NCBI GenBank assembly: GCA_049314535.1
Contig: JBMOEX010000060.1
Span: 1 to 13,579 of the forward strand
Origin: LMEP-6097 sp049314535
GTDB taxonomy: Bacteria > Cyanobacteriota > Vampirovibrionia > LMEP-6097
Length of the DNA: 13,579 bases
Reading direction: 5' to 3'
Position numbers and translations under genes: made by a program. The number at the start of each line of letters is the position of its first letter. Position 1 is the first letter of the stretch. The notes under the pieces were generated by a model. The model was not told the DNA's origin. It did no database searches and saw only the letters and a program-made list of their open reading frames with translations. Shown here piece by piece: positions 1-6,607 of this stretch.

Positions 1-1
1 A

Positions 2-553
2 AGGCACTCCACGATTAGCATAATGAGTTAAAGCACCACGTCTAAAGCTGTGCAATAAGCCTTTAAGACCAGCTTTTTTAAAGATATATTTAACTCTTTT
101 TTCTAGCCTATCTAAGCTAATCTCACGCCCATCAGCTAAAAGAAAAGCTTTTAATGATTTAGACTCTGGTCTAACCACATTTATATACCTTTCTAAATGT
201 GGTTTAAGCTCTTGATTAATACCTACGTGTCTATCCTTAGAACCCTTCCCCTGTCTGACTAACAGGCGATTAGCTTTTAAATCTATATCGGTTATTTCTA
301 GGTTGATAATTTCAGAGGCTCTAAGAGCGGTCCAGAAAGCAAAGAGCATAATAATTTTATTCAGCTCTTTATTAGTTTCACTAGTTAAAAGTCTTTCGTT
401 GGTTTCTAGAGCTTTTCCTAAATCCTCTAAACTCAAGGTATCTAGTACCCTAGAAATAGTTCTTTTAATTTTCGTATCTTTTAATTTGACATGAGCTTCC
501 TTTACCTTTTCTAAATTTACGGATTTGATTAACTCAATTAATTCATTAGTCAT
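2..553 (-). CDS. Tyrosine recombinase catalytic-domain protein, C-terminus outside the window
   Basis: My reading of the minus strand from the ATG at 553 gives 184 residues before the window ends. It carries the hallmarks of a phage-integrase/XerCD catalytic domain: the first catalytic Arg in TALRASEI (R78), the beta-hairpin Lys in RQGKGSKDR (K104), and the His-x-x-Arg box in LHSFRRG (H168, R171). The final His and the nucleophilic Tyr should lie to the left, off the window. In the family these residues cleave and rejoin DNA through a 3'-phosphotyrosine. The usual N-terminal core-binding domain is missing; residues 1-45 look like the inter-domain linker. That domain appears to be in the preceding cistron, whose stop overlaps this start by 8 nt. 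An in-frame TAA directly abuts the ATG, so this frame cannot extend upstream. A strong Shine-Dalgarno lies 9 nt upstream. Integrase identity is well supported; the biological role (element integration or resolution) is inference. Confidence 0.85.
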   Translation of the reverse strand, partial: MTNELIELIKSVNLEKVKEAHVKLKDTKIKRTISRVLDTLSLEDLGKALETNERLLTSETNKELNKIIMLFAFWTALRASEIINLEITDIDLKANRLLVRQGKGSKDRHVGINQELKPHLERYINVVRPESKSLKAFLLADGREISLDRLEKRVKYIFKKAGLKGLLHSFRRGALTHYANRGVP

Positions 554-944
554 TTAATAGCTCTCCTTTGTAAATTAAAAATTTGGCTAAGCTAATCCCA
601 GCCTCTTTTATATGCTTGCGAGTTGAAAACTGCTCTGGCTTACACTCATCTAGAGCCATTACGCAGGCTTGATAGAGATTAGAATAATCATTTTTCAAGT
701 ATTTAAAGAATTTAACCGCAGCATTAAAGTAAATTCTTCTAGTATTCGGTCCTACTATTCTTCCATAACAAGATGCAGCATTTTTCATGGCTTGATCCCA
801 CGCTTCTGCTGTGACTTTGTGCTGTATTGGAAATTGTAGTTTCAGCCTATATATCTTCCGTTCACTGCCCTTAAGACCTGCTCCGCTAGATTGCTCGTTT
901 TTTCTTTTGGGTACGTGTTCCCCTATTAACTGGGTTTCAGTCAT
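546..944 (-). CDS. Probable N-terminal (core-binding, SAM-like) half of a split tyrosine recombinase
   Basis: This 132-residue protein has a polar, basic first 45 residues. Two helical segments follow that resemble the integrase N-terminal SAM-like domain: NTRRIYFNAAVKFFKYL (67-83), matching the family pattern of Thr, then aromatic, then F..yL, and TRKHIKEAGISLAKFLIYKG (108-127), matching the last helix before the linker. In the usual single-chain enzyme this domain clamps one face of the recombination site. Here the reading frame stops exactly where the linker should begin, and the catalytic domain continues in the +1 frame from an overlapping ATG (ATGACTAA shared). A Shine-Dalgarno AGGAG lies about 9 nt upstream of the ATG. 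Whether the pair is a true two-subunit recombinase or a decayed single gene is unresolved. The domain assignment is by pattern only, without a catalytic motif to anchor it. Confidence 0.65.
   Translation of the reverse strand: MTETQLIGEHVPKRKNEQSSGAGLKGSERKIYRLKLQFPIQHKVTAEAWDQAMKNAASCYGRIVGPNTRRIYFNAAVKFFKYLKNDYSNLYQACVMALDECKPEQFSTRKHIKEAGISLAKFLIYKGELLND
562..569 (-). promoter_or_regulatory. Ribosome binding site of the recombinase catalytic cistron
   Basis: AAAGGAGA on the minus strand, 8-9 nt before the ATG at 553, inside the last codons of the upstream cistron. It shows that the catalytic ORF is equipped for its own initiation and argues against a simple sequencing frameshift. Confidence 0.7.
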
Positions 945-1134
945 TTTGAATTTCTCCTTTTGTTTATAGATTTTTATTTCATAACCAGCATGCTTTGACT
1001 GTTTGAGTTGTGCCGACTGGTTATTACTCTTTTAAGATTACTTTGTACGATTTATAAAAGATATACCAAAGATGTTACTTTGTGTTTACTCTGGAAATTG
1101 CCCTAGGGAAAGGCTCTCAATGGGTATTTGTTTT
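945..1134 (-). promoter_or_regulatory. Leader of the split recombinase with an inverted repeat and a direct repeat
   Basis: This 190-nt gap lies between the 395-residue gene and the recombinase pair. It holds a perfect 8-bp inverted repeat, ATAACCAG at 981-988 and CTGGTTAT at 1017-1024. It also holds a 9-bp direct repeat, TTACTTTGT at 1038-1046 and 1075-1083, plus a CCCTAGGG palindrome near 1101-1108. I see no convincing -35/-10 pair. Repeats like these could bind a repressor, an excisionase or the recombinase itself; nothing here tells which. Confidence 0.35.
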
Positions 1135-2322
1135 TTATTTTATTTTTTGAAATTTATAATTCTTTAAAATCGTCTCAGCGAGGGGTTTAAAAAAACATTC
1201 ATCTTCTTTCTCGGATTTGTTTTTGCGTAAAGTCTTAATATCAATTATTGATTCAGTTTGTTCAATCGCTTCTTCTAAACTTAAATGAGGTTTGAGAAAA
1301 GAGTAAAATATCACTTGTTCAGCTATAGCTGAAGTAGTATCTGCTGTATTTTCTTGCGCTGCTTCGTACAGTTCTTCTATGTAGCCGAAAACATCCTCTA
1401 TTGCAATTTTAATTCCAGAAAAATTAAAAGGCTTCATCTGAGAAGATTTTCCTTGAAAAAATAAAGACTTGGGGTTCCTCCGTCCTAAGTATATTTTCAG
1501 AGCTTTCATGATTTTCTGTATTTGTTTATCATTCTCTCGATTCAACTCTTCTTCACTACTGATACTCAGAAAGAATGCTTCTAGTAGCTTATCTAGTTTT
1601 TTCTTTTCTTTAGTAATATTTCGATACTCACTTTTATAAGCTAAGTCAAGAAGGGCAGTTATATCTGATTTTGATTGCCTTTGCCTCGGAAGCAAAAGTA
1701 AGTTACGAGCCAATTTCTGGTCTTGAATTGAATTTGACGCAGTGTAATTATTCTGTATAAATTGCTGGTTTCGCCTCAATAGGTATTTATATTTTTCAAA
1801 GAAGCCTAGAATGAATTGTTCAAGTTCTTCTTTGAAATGATTCTTGTAGCTACTTCTTAAATTTTGAAAGTCTTCTTTACTTAACTCGATAAAACTCTCT
1901 AATTCCTCAATCCAGTTTCTTTTGTAGGTAATTAATTCGTTAATACTATATCTTATTAGGATTTCATGATAGGGGTTTAATCTATCTATTAACTGTGCCA
2001 ATGGGGTGAATTTCTCTAAGATATCCTGACGTAATTCTACGCTGCAATTTTGATTCAATAATTCTTTTATTTCATCTGCTATCGTTGATAATACATCCAG
2101 AGCTTTATTTTTAATTCCACTCTTGACTAGGTCAGAATGAACTCCTTTTGAACTAGAAATATCACTTATAAAAAAACTTATTCTTTTGAATAGAAAACCT
2201 GCTAGAAAGAGAATCTTTAACCCTTTACTCTTATCACCAGAAGATAATTTTTTACTTAAGGCTATGATACCTTCATGATTCTGGAGAATTATTCTCTGTT
2301 TGGCTTTTTTTATTACTGCCAT
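1135..2322 (-). CDS. Unrecognised 395-residue helical protein
   Basis: I do not recognise this family. The protein is rich in Lys, Glu, Leu and Ile, with long predicted-helical, charged stretches (roughly 75-190 and 220-330) and no signal peptide. One hydrophobic patch (36-53, with KILFLAGFLFKRISFF) is interrupted by Lys-Arg and is not a convincing membrane span. Two cysteines are seen (C93, C376). The C-terminus is basic. The ATG at 2322 is directly preceded by an in-frame TAA that closes a five-codon ATG...TAA mini-ORF at 2340-2323; the Shine-Dalgarno is weak (GGTGG). The gene is co-oriented with the recombinase cistrons and lies between them and tRNA-Lys, so it may be cargo or an accessory factor of an integrated element. 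The 163 nt between its start and tRNA-Lys hold the tRNA terminator and a weak candidate promoter (TTGCCA, 16 nt, TACATT). Confidence 0.75.
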   Translation of the reverse strand: MAVIKKAKQRIILQNHEGIIALSKKLSSGDKSKGLKILFLAGFLFKRISFFISDISSSKGVHSDLVKSGIKNKALDVLSTIADEIKELLNQNCSVELRQDILEKFTPLAQLIDRLNPYHEILIRYSINELITYKRNWIEELESFIELSKEDFQNLRSSYKNHFKEELEQFILGFFEKYKYLLRRNQQFIQNNYTASNSIQDQKLARNLLLLPRQRQSKSDITALLDLAYKSEYRNITKEKKKLDKLLEAFFLSISSEEELNRENDKQIQKIMKALKIYLGRRNPKSLFFQGKSSQMKPFNFSGIKIAIEDVFGYIEELYEAAQENTADTTSAIAEQVIFYSFLKPHLSLEEAIEQTESIIDIKTLRKNKSEKEDECFFKPLAETILKNYKFQKIK

Positions 2323-2444
2323 TTACAACCATCCACCCATAAATTCTATCAATAAAATAAAGCTTTCCTTTATTATCAAGCTATAATGTATTACGCTAGG
2401 CAAGCTTGGCAAACTAAATCAGTAAACTCCAAATTTTAATCTCT

Positions 2445-2476
2445 AAAACAAAAGCCCCGATCTTTCGATCAGGGCT
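2445..2476 (-). terminator. Rho-independent terminator of tRNA-Lys
   Basis: The minus strand reads a 10-bp stem, AGCCCTGATC paired with GATCGGGGCT (one T-G wobble), closed by a GAAA tetraloop and followed by TTTGTTTT. It lies 9 nt past the encoded CCA of tRNA-Lys and is in the right orientation to end that transcript. Confidence 0.88.
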
Positions 2477-2485
2477 AGTTATAAA

Positions 2486-2560
2486 TGGTGCGCCTGGATA
2501 GATTTGAACCATCGACCAATCGGTTAAAAGCCGAGTGCTCTACCGCTGAGCTACAGGCGC
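2486..2560 (-). tRNA. tRNA-Lys(TTT), CCA encoded
   Basis: A complete cloverleaf on the minus strand. The acceptor stem GCGCCTG pairs with CAGGCGC. The D arm is GCTC/GAGC. The anticodon loop CTTTTAA has anticodon TTT, and its stem has a C-T mismatch at the outermost pair. The T arm is GATGG-TTCAAAT-CTATC, the discriminator is A, and the CCA is genomically encoded at 2486-2488. A terminator follows. Its neighbour tRNA-Gln is on the same strand 231 nt away. Confidence 0.97.
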
Positions 2561-2579
2561 TCATACAAATAGTTAATAT

Positions 2580-2610
2580 ATCATAAGTTCAAGCCTTATT
2601 TTAAAGCCAA
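2580..2610 (-). promoter_or_regulatory. Weak candidate promoter of tRNA-Lys
   Basis: On the minus strand TTGGCT (2605-2610) and TATGAT (2580-2585) are 19 nt apart, and the -10 ends 19 nt before the tRNA 5' end. The -10 is good, but the spacer is longer than optimal. TTGAAC nearby is an alternative -35 without a well-placed -10. Confidence 0.25.
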
Positions 2611-2641
2611 GCTTTTTTTTATATTAATTTCAAAATCTTTT

Positions 2642-2698
2642 TATTGAAAAATTTTCAATAGAAAATTTTTGGGGAAAAATGACCCCTTAAAATTTTTT
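2642..2698. repeat. Tandem AT-rich palindromes between tRNA-Lys and tRNA-Gln, possible terminator
   Basis: Two palindromes abut. At 2642-2660, 9-bp arms TATTGAAAA and TTTTCAATA flank a single A. At 2662-2696, AAAATTTT and GGGG pair with CCCC and AAAATTTT across an 8-nt loop, with a small T/TT bulge. The second hairpin is flanked by T-runs on both strands, so it could terminate tRNA-Gln leftward or act on the plus strand. No gene is seen in 2561-2791. Confidence 0.55.
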
Positions 2699-2791
2699 CT
2701 TCTAAAGTTTATTATAAAAACCCTGGTTAAATATTCGGAGTTCCAATCACAAAGGGGTTTATAGAAAAATGAACAATATGAGAAATAAAGA

Positions 2792-2866
2792 TGGCTGGGG
2801 AGGAAGGATTCGAACCCTCGAATGGCGGGACCAAAACCCACTGCCTTACCACTTGGCGACTCCCCA
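2792..2866 (-). tRNA. tRNA-Gln(TTG), CCA encoded
   Basis: A complete cloverleaf on the minus strand. The acceptor TGGGGAG pairs with CTCCCCA. The D stem is GCC/GGC. The anticodon arm GTGGG-TTTTGGT-CCCGC gives anticodon TTG. The T arm is GAGGG-TTCGAAT-CCTTC, the discriminator is G, and CCA is encoded at 2792-2794. The plus-strand frame of the downstream propeller gene is open right through this locus, which produces a spurious peptide beginning GWGGRIRTLEW. That is an antisense artefact unless the propeller really starts upstream. Confidence 0.97.
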
Positions 2867-2879
2867 AAAATTTGAACAT

Positions 2880-4718
2880 ATTAATAATACTTTATTTTTT
2901 GGATTCCTGTCACTTGGCTTCTTAATTTTTTTATGTTTCACTTTGAATAAAGCGGCAGCACAGCTGCCACCAAGCTTGTCTATTTTAGAACTGAATAGGC
3001 GAAGAGTGGTTAATGCTAATTTAAGTCCGCTAACGGCGATTTTAGCTACAGATAAGCAATTGATTTATTCTCTGAACAGTAGGATTTTTGTAGATGAATC
3101 TTCGCTGCCAACTATTAACCTCTTGGATGAAAATGAAAGCTTTAAAGTTAATCGTATTTATCAAAATGCTACTGATGTATATTTCGCAACTAATGTTGGC
3201 TTGATTAGAAATCAGCAGCGAATATTTACCAAAACTGGGGTTAATGATCTTAGTTTTACTAAAGATAAAATTTATCTAAGTACGGATCTCGGGCTTTATG
3301 CTTCTGATATATCTGTTTTACGCTGGGAGCTTGTAACTAAGGCAAATCTGCGGATTCTACAGTGTAAACCTTCACTTAAATCTAAGAGCCTTTTTTATTT
3401 ACTCACGGTAAATGGTTTTTATACTTTTAATTCTAAAAAGAATCTTGTGGTGAAAGTCAATCAGGGATTAGTGTTTAATTCTGATTCTGAGCTGAAAGGG
3501 CGTTTGGAAGTGCTAAGGCATAAGCAGCTTAAAGAAGAATTGATTTATCTTGCTTTAAATAATGCTGTTTATAAGCTTGATGGTGCTAAAAAAAGCTGGC
3601 GTCGTTTAACTGACAAGGGTTTGGTTTTTGATCAAGATTCGCAGATGCAGGTGGTGGATATTTTCTATAAAGATGATTATTTATTTTTGGTTGCGAGTAC
3701 TGGATTGTTTTACGCTAAGTTAGGCTTAGGAAATGAAGTCACAGAGTGGCATAAAGTGAGTTCGGCGGAATTTAATTTAGACGAAAATTTTTTAGAAGGT
3801 TTTACTGCTTCTAGTGTTTCCACGCAAGATGAAAATCTTTCTTTATTTATCGGTAATTTTAGGGGCGATTTATATCAGCTCAGACTGGGAGATTCAGAGC
3901 ATAACGCACAGAATAGAGATGGGGAGCAGTCTAATATTGCTCTAGCTGAGCAGGCTATATTGCAACCAGCAGTAGGTAGGGATCTTGAAGTGAATAAAAA
4001 TATTGAAGCTAATAAGATTCAAGAAAAAAATATTCAAGATCCTATGAATTTTGATTTGAGACCTAGCGAATTAGATTTCAAAGAGAAATTAAAGCTGATT
4101 TTTTCCTTAGAACCCACTATCCAAGAGACTCAAGCTAAGGCTCTTCAGTTTTCTGGCATCCCTTCTGGAATGGAGTTTGGGGCTTATAAACGGCAGGCTC
4201 GTTTGAGGAATGTCCTGCCGCAGATCGATACATCTTTTGATAATTCTGATTACGCTCTAAGTAGCTTGGAGACTAGTGGCTCAGATCAGTATGATTCAGC
4301 TGATAGTAGTATAAATAGTTCTTTAGATAAAAATCGCAAAGCTGCTATGGATAATGAGTTTAATACAGGCTTTCGTTTTACTTGGCATTTAGATCGTTTG
4401 ATATATGATCCAGAGATTATAGATATAGTAAATAGTGCTAGAGTCTCAGCGAATATTCGCGAAAACCTTCTCACTGAGCTAACTCAGATTTATTTTCAGA
4501 GAAAAAATCTTTTATCTGAACTTATGTCTAATCCTTTTTCTAGGACTATGACTCAGAAATTTAAATTGCAGGAGCTTACTGCTGATATAGATGTAAGGAC
4601 AGGTGGCTGGTACAGTCTCGCTCTGAGAAGTCGATTCAGAGAAGCTGCTCAGCGAAATACAGCGAGTGATTTAAAAAGAATATTAGAGGAGCTAGATATT
4701 AATTATGAAAATATTTAA
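2880..4718 (+). CDS. Exported beta-propeller-like protein with a conserved C-terminal helical module
   Basis: No ATG, GTG or usefully placed TTG exists in frame after tRNA-Gln, so I place the start at ATT 2880. The only ATGs (2769, 2778) would translate the antisense of the tRNA, although AAAGGGG precedes 2769. From 2880 a hydrophobic segment (about 5-22) ends in NKAAAQ, a plausible signal peptidase I site near residue 27. Residues about 48-338 are short repeating beta-strand units (DVYFATNVGLI, KIYLSTDLGLY, YLFLVASTGLFYA, LSLFIGNFRGDLYQL), typical of beta-propeller blades. After a polar linker come EPTIQETQAKALQFSG, ARLRNVLPQ, FRFTWHLDRLIYDPEI and ELTADIDVRTGGWYSLAL. From memory, similar signatures occur in exported deltaproteobacterial propeller proteins of unknown function. 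The next gene overlaps by 14 nt. The role is unknown; a cell-surface or periplasmic scaffold is an inference. Confidence 0.75.
   Translation: MNNTLFFGFLSLGFLIFLCFTLNKAAAQLPPSLSILELNRRRVVNANLSPLTAILATDKQLIYSLNSRIFVDESSLPTINLLDENESFKVNRIYQNATDVYFATNVGLIRNQQRIFTKTGVNDLSFTKDKIYLSTDLGLYASDISVLRWELVTKANLRILQCKPSLKSKSLFYLLTVNGFYTFNSKKNLVVKVNQGLVFNSDSELKGRLEVLRHKQLKEELIYLALNNAVYKLDGAKKSWRRLTDKGLVFDQDSQMQVVDIFYKDDYLFLVASTGLFYAKLGLGNEVTEWHKVSSAEFNLDENFLEGFTASSVSTQDENLSLFIGNFRGDLYQLRLGDSEHNAQNRDGEQSNIALAEQAILQPAVGRDLEVNKNIEANKIQEKNIQDPMNFDLRPSELDFKEKLKLIFSLEPTIQETQAKALQFSGIPSGMEFGAYKRQARLRNVLPQIDTSFDNSDYALSSLETSGSDQYDSADSSINSSLDKNRKAAMDNEFNTGFRFTWHLDRLIYDPEIIDIVNSARVSANIRENLLTELTQIYFQRKNLLSELMSNPFSRTMTQKFKLQELTADIDVRTGGWYSLALRSRFREAAQRNTASDLKRILEELDINYENI
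2884..2913 (-). promoter_or_regulatory. Promoter of tRNA-Gln inside the propeller signal-peptide region
   Basis: The minus strand reads GTGACA (2908-2913), an 18-nt spacer, then TATTAT (2884-2889), each 5/6 to the sigma-70 consensus. The -10 ends 17 nt before the mature tRNA 5' end. The site overlaps the codons of the hydrophobic signal sequence of the oppositely transcribed propeller gene. Confidence 0.5.
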
Positions 4719-5958
4719 AACTAATTACAGTAAATCGAGTTATAAGTTTGAGCGAAGCTTTTTTATCTGCTTGCTTGTTCTTGTTCTTGATCTGATGCTT
4801 GTTGGTTTATTTTCACCAGCTTGCTCGAAGCTGATCCCTTTTAAACCCAAGCTAGAACTGCTTAATGATTTTATGGCTAGAGGTGAAACTATGACTCTGA
4901 AAGGCACTAGTTTGATTCGGAATTTAGATACTGCTTATAAAATCAGGTTAATGGCTCTCGCTGATGCTAGCTTATTGCCCATTAACTTAGAAATACTTTC
5001 GGTAGATGGTGAAGAGGTGAATATATTAATTCCTGAAGATATTCCTTATGGTGATTATAAAATAGAATTTCAATTAAAGAGTCGTTATCTAAAAACACCG
5101 AAGCTGCTTTTAGCGAATATTCTGAAAATTAGACCTCAAGCTGTCGCTGACTTTAGCTTAAAGGCGGATGTTTTATTGAAAGCAGAGAATTTCACAGCTC
5201 TTCTCAGTGGCGCTAGGGCAAATGATTTTAAATTAATCCTAAATTCAAATGATGTGGATGAGGAAGTGGACTCTATCTTAGAGCAGGCAGATAGTTTAAG
5301 TCTTGATGCGAATCTGAGTAGAGAGGCTCTGAAACAGAAAGTTATAGGGCGTATTTTAAAATTAGGTTTAAATTCAGCACAGGTTTATACAGTAGAAGAT
5401 GGCTTTAAAAGCTTGCTTACGACTTCAGTGAATTTTTACTATTTACCTCTGGATGTCTTTCAGCAAGAACTGTTTATTTCTTTAAATCCTTTTTCTGTAG
5501 TGATGAAACAGAATTTTACGAATAAATCCTTCGATGTGACTTCTGTGATAAGGAAAGAGCAGCAAGGCTTGACTACAACATACTATTTAAAAGCTTTTGA
5601 AAAGCCTTATTATTTGAGTAGAAGTATAGAAGCTTCTGCGCTAGGCATTGAGAAGATGCGAGTTATTGGTGATGAATTCGCTGTCATTAAAAATTTAGGT
5701 ATTAATTCTTTTAAATTAAGAAAATGCAGGCTCGCAGATTTGGTAAAAACCAGATTTGAGTTTACTCAAGATATAGAACTCTTGCCGGAAGCGGCGGTTA
5801 TCGTGAATGGTGATTTAGGATTGAATAATACAGGAACTGATTTTTTAAGCTTAAGCTGCGAAATTGATCAAGGGACTGGACTTAAATATGTTCTTCTAGA
5901 CCAGTTTTCTTATTCTAAGACGAATGAAGAGGGTTTTGCTGTGAGGGATTTGCTATGA
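4705..5958 (+). CDS. Membrane-anchored or exported protein with IPT/TIG-like and lamin-tail-like regions
   Basis: The product has 417 residues. A basic N-terminus is followed by a long hydrophobic stretch (about 19-36) and then FSPAC at C40. This is a degenerate lipobox (Ser at -3), so it is either a lipoprotein or a signal anchor. Residues about 57-125 (RGETMTLKGTSL, VNILIPEDIPYGDYKIEFQL) resemble an IPT/TIG immunoglobulin-like domain. The C-terminal 322-416 region follows the lamin-tail-domain pattern: EFAVIKNLG, then CRLAD, FEFTQDIELLPEAAVIV, LNNTGTDFLSL and VLLDQFSYSKTNEEG. Bacterial lamin-tail domains are usually on exported proteins and thought to aid surface or membrane association. 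The middle is unassigned. Its ATG lies within the last codons of the propeller gene (14-nt overlap), with GAGGAG 13 nt upstream, so the two are probably translationally coupled and may work together. Domain calls are by pattern and need a profile search. Confidence 0.75.
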   Translation: MKIFKTNYSKSSYKFERSFFICLLVLVLDLMLVGLFSPACSKLIPFKPKLELLNDFMARGETMTLKGTSLIRNLDTAYKIRLMALADASLLPINLEILSVDGEEVNILIPEDIPYGDYKIEFQLKSRYLKTPKLLLANILKIRPQAVADFSLKADVLLKAENFTALLSGARANDFKLILNSNDVDEEVDSILEQADSLSLDANLSREALKQKVIGRILKLGLNSAQVYTVEDGFKSLLTTSVNFYYLPLDVFQQELFISLNPFSVVMKQNFTNKSFDVTSVIRKEQQGLTTTYYLKAFEKPYYLSRSIEASALGIEKMRVIGDEFAVIKNLGINSFKLRKCRLADLVKTRFEFTQDIELLPEAAVIVNGDLGLNNTGTDFLSLSCEIDQGTGLKYVLLDQFSYSKTNEEGFAVRDLL

Positions 5959-5965
5959 TTGATAT

Positions 5966-6565
5966 ATGAAGAATTTTAGCTTATTTGCTTTGCTGTTTTG
6001 TATATGTGCCGCTTGTAATGCTGAAATGAAAATTTTTATAAATGATAAAAAACCTGCGGTGCTAGCACCGACTCAAGCTGCAAAACCAGCTAAAAAAATA
6101 GTTAAGGAGAAAAAGAAAATGAGCAGTGAATTTAAAATCGGGGATTTAGCTCCAGATTTCACCTTGAATGACCAAAACGGTAAAGCGCAGACTCTATCTA
6201 GTTATAAGGGTAAGTTTGTACTCGTTTATTTTTATCCTAAGGATGATACTCCGGGGTGTACTGCTGAAGCTTGTTCTATTAGGGATAATGTTGCTCAGTT
6301 TTCGAAATATGAGGTTAAAGTCTTTGGTATTAGTGCTGACGACGTAGCTAGTCATAAAAAGTTTATTGCTAAATATAAGTTGCCTTTTGATTTACTAGCT
6401 GATACTAATAAAACAGTCGCTAAGCTTTATGGTGCTGATGGACTTTTTATTAAAAGAATCTCTTTCTTGATTGATAAAGAAGGAAAGTTTGCGAAATTAT
6501 ACCCAAGTGTGAATCCTAGTCAGCATGCTGGAGAAATACTTGCGGATCTAGCTTCGCTAAAGTAA
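5966..6565 (+). CDS. bcp: Thiol peroxiredoxin of the PrxQ/BCP family with an N-terminal export signal
   Basis: The peroxiredoxin core starts at about residue 56 (IGDLAPDFTLNDQNGK). The active-site box is YPKDDTPGCTAEACSIRD: the PxxxTxxC motif gives peroxidatic Cys98 with Thr95, and Cys103, five residues later, is the resolving Cys typical of atypical 2-Cys PrxQ enzymes. RISFLID and the late HAGEIL also fit. Such enzymes reduce H2O2 and organic hydroperoxides with thioredoxin. Unlike the usual cytosolic enzyme of about 150 residues, this one has a 51-residue leader: a hydrophobic signal (MKNFSLFALLFCICAAC), cleavable or a weak lipobox at C17, then a Lys/Ala/Pro-rich linker. An internal Shine-Dalgarno and ATG at 6119 would make the normal 148-residue form. 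The gene starts 7 nt after the lamin-tail gene, the last of a three-gene operon of exported proteins, so envelope peroxide defence is likely. No terminator is evident after it. Confidence 0.93.
   Translation: MKNFSLFALLFCICAACNAEMKIFINDKKPAVLAPTQAAKPAKKIVKEKKKMSSEFKIGDLAPDFTLNDQNGKAQTLSSYKGKFVLVYFYPKDDTPGCTAEACSIRDNVAQFSKYEVKVFGISADDVASHKKFIAKYKLPFDLLADTNKTVAKLYGADGLFIKRISFLIDKEGKFAKLYPSVNPSQHAGEILADLASLK
6104..6121 (+). promoter_or_regulatory. Internal Shine-Dalgarno and ATG in the peroxiredoxin gene
   Basis: AAGGAG (6104-6109), 9 nt, then ATG (6119), in frame at codon 52, just where the canonical cytosolic peroxiredoxin begins (MSSEFKIGD). This is a better initiation site than the one at 5966, which has only GAGGG about 20 nt upstream. 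It could give a second, signal-less product. AT-rich Lys codons could also create such a site by chance. Confidence 0.5.
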
Positions 6566-6607
6566 AAGTTAAAACAGACCGCAAAAGGAAGTGAAGAGAG
6601 ATTTTTG

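Noticed and set aside
303..494. Plus-strand ORF of 63 codons
   Set aside because: It is antisense to the clear recombinase catalytic domain.
2641..2841. Minus-strand ORF of 66 codons
   Set aside because: It runs through tRNA-Gln and the AT-rich palindromes, and has no protein-like features.
2769..2879. N-terminal extension of the propeller protein from ATG 2769
   Set aside because: It mostly translates the antisense of tRNA-Gln, a common artefact, and puts the signal peptide in the interior. Kept only as an open alternative.
4286..4474. Minus-strand ORF of 62 codons
   Set aside because: It is antisense to the conserved C-terminal module of the propeller protein.
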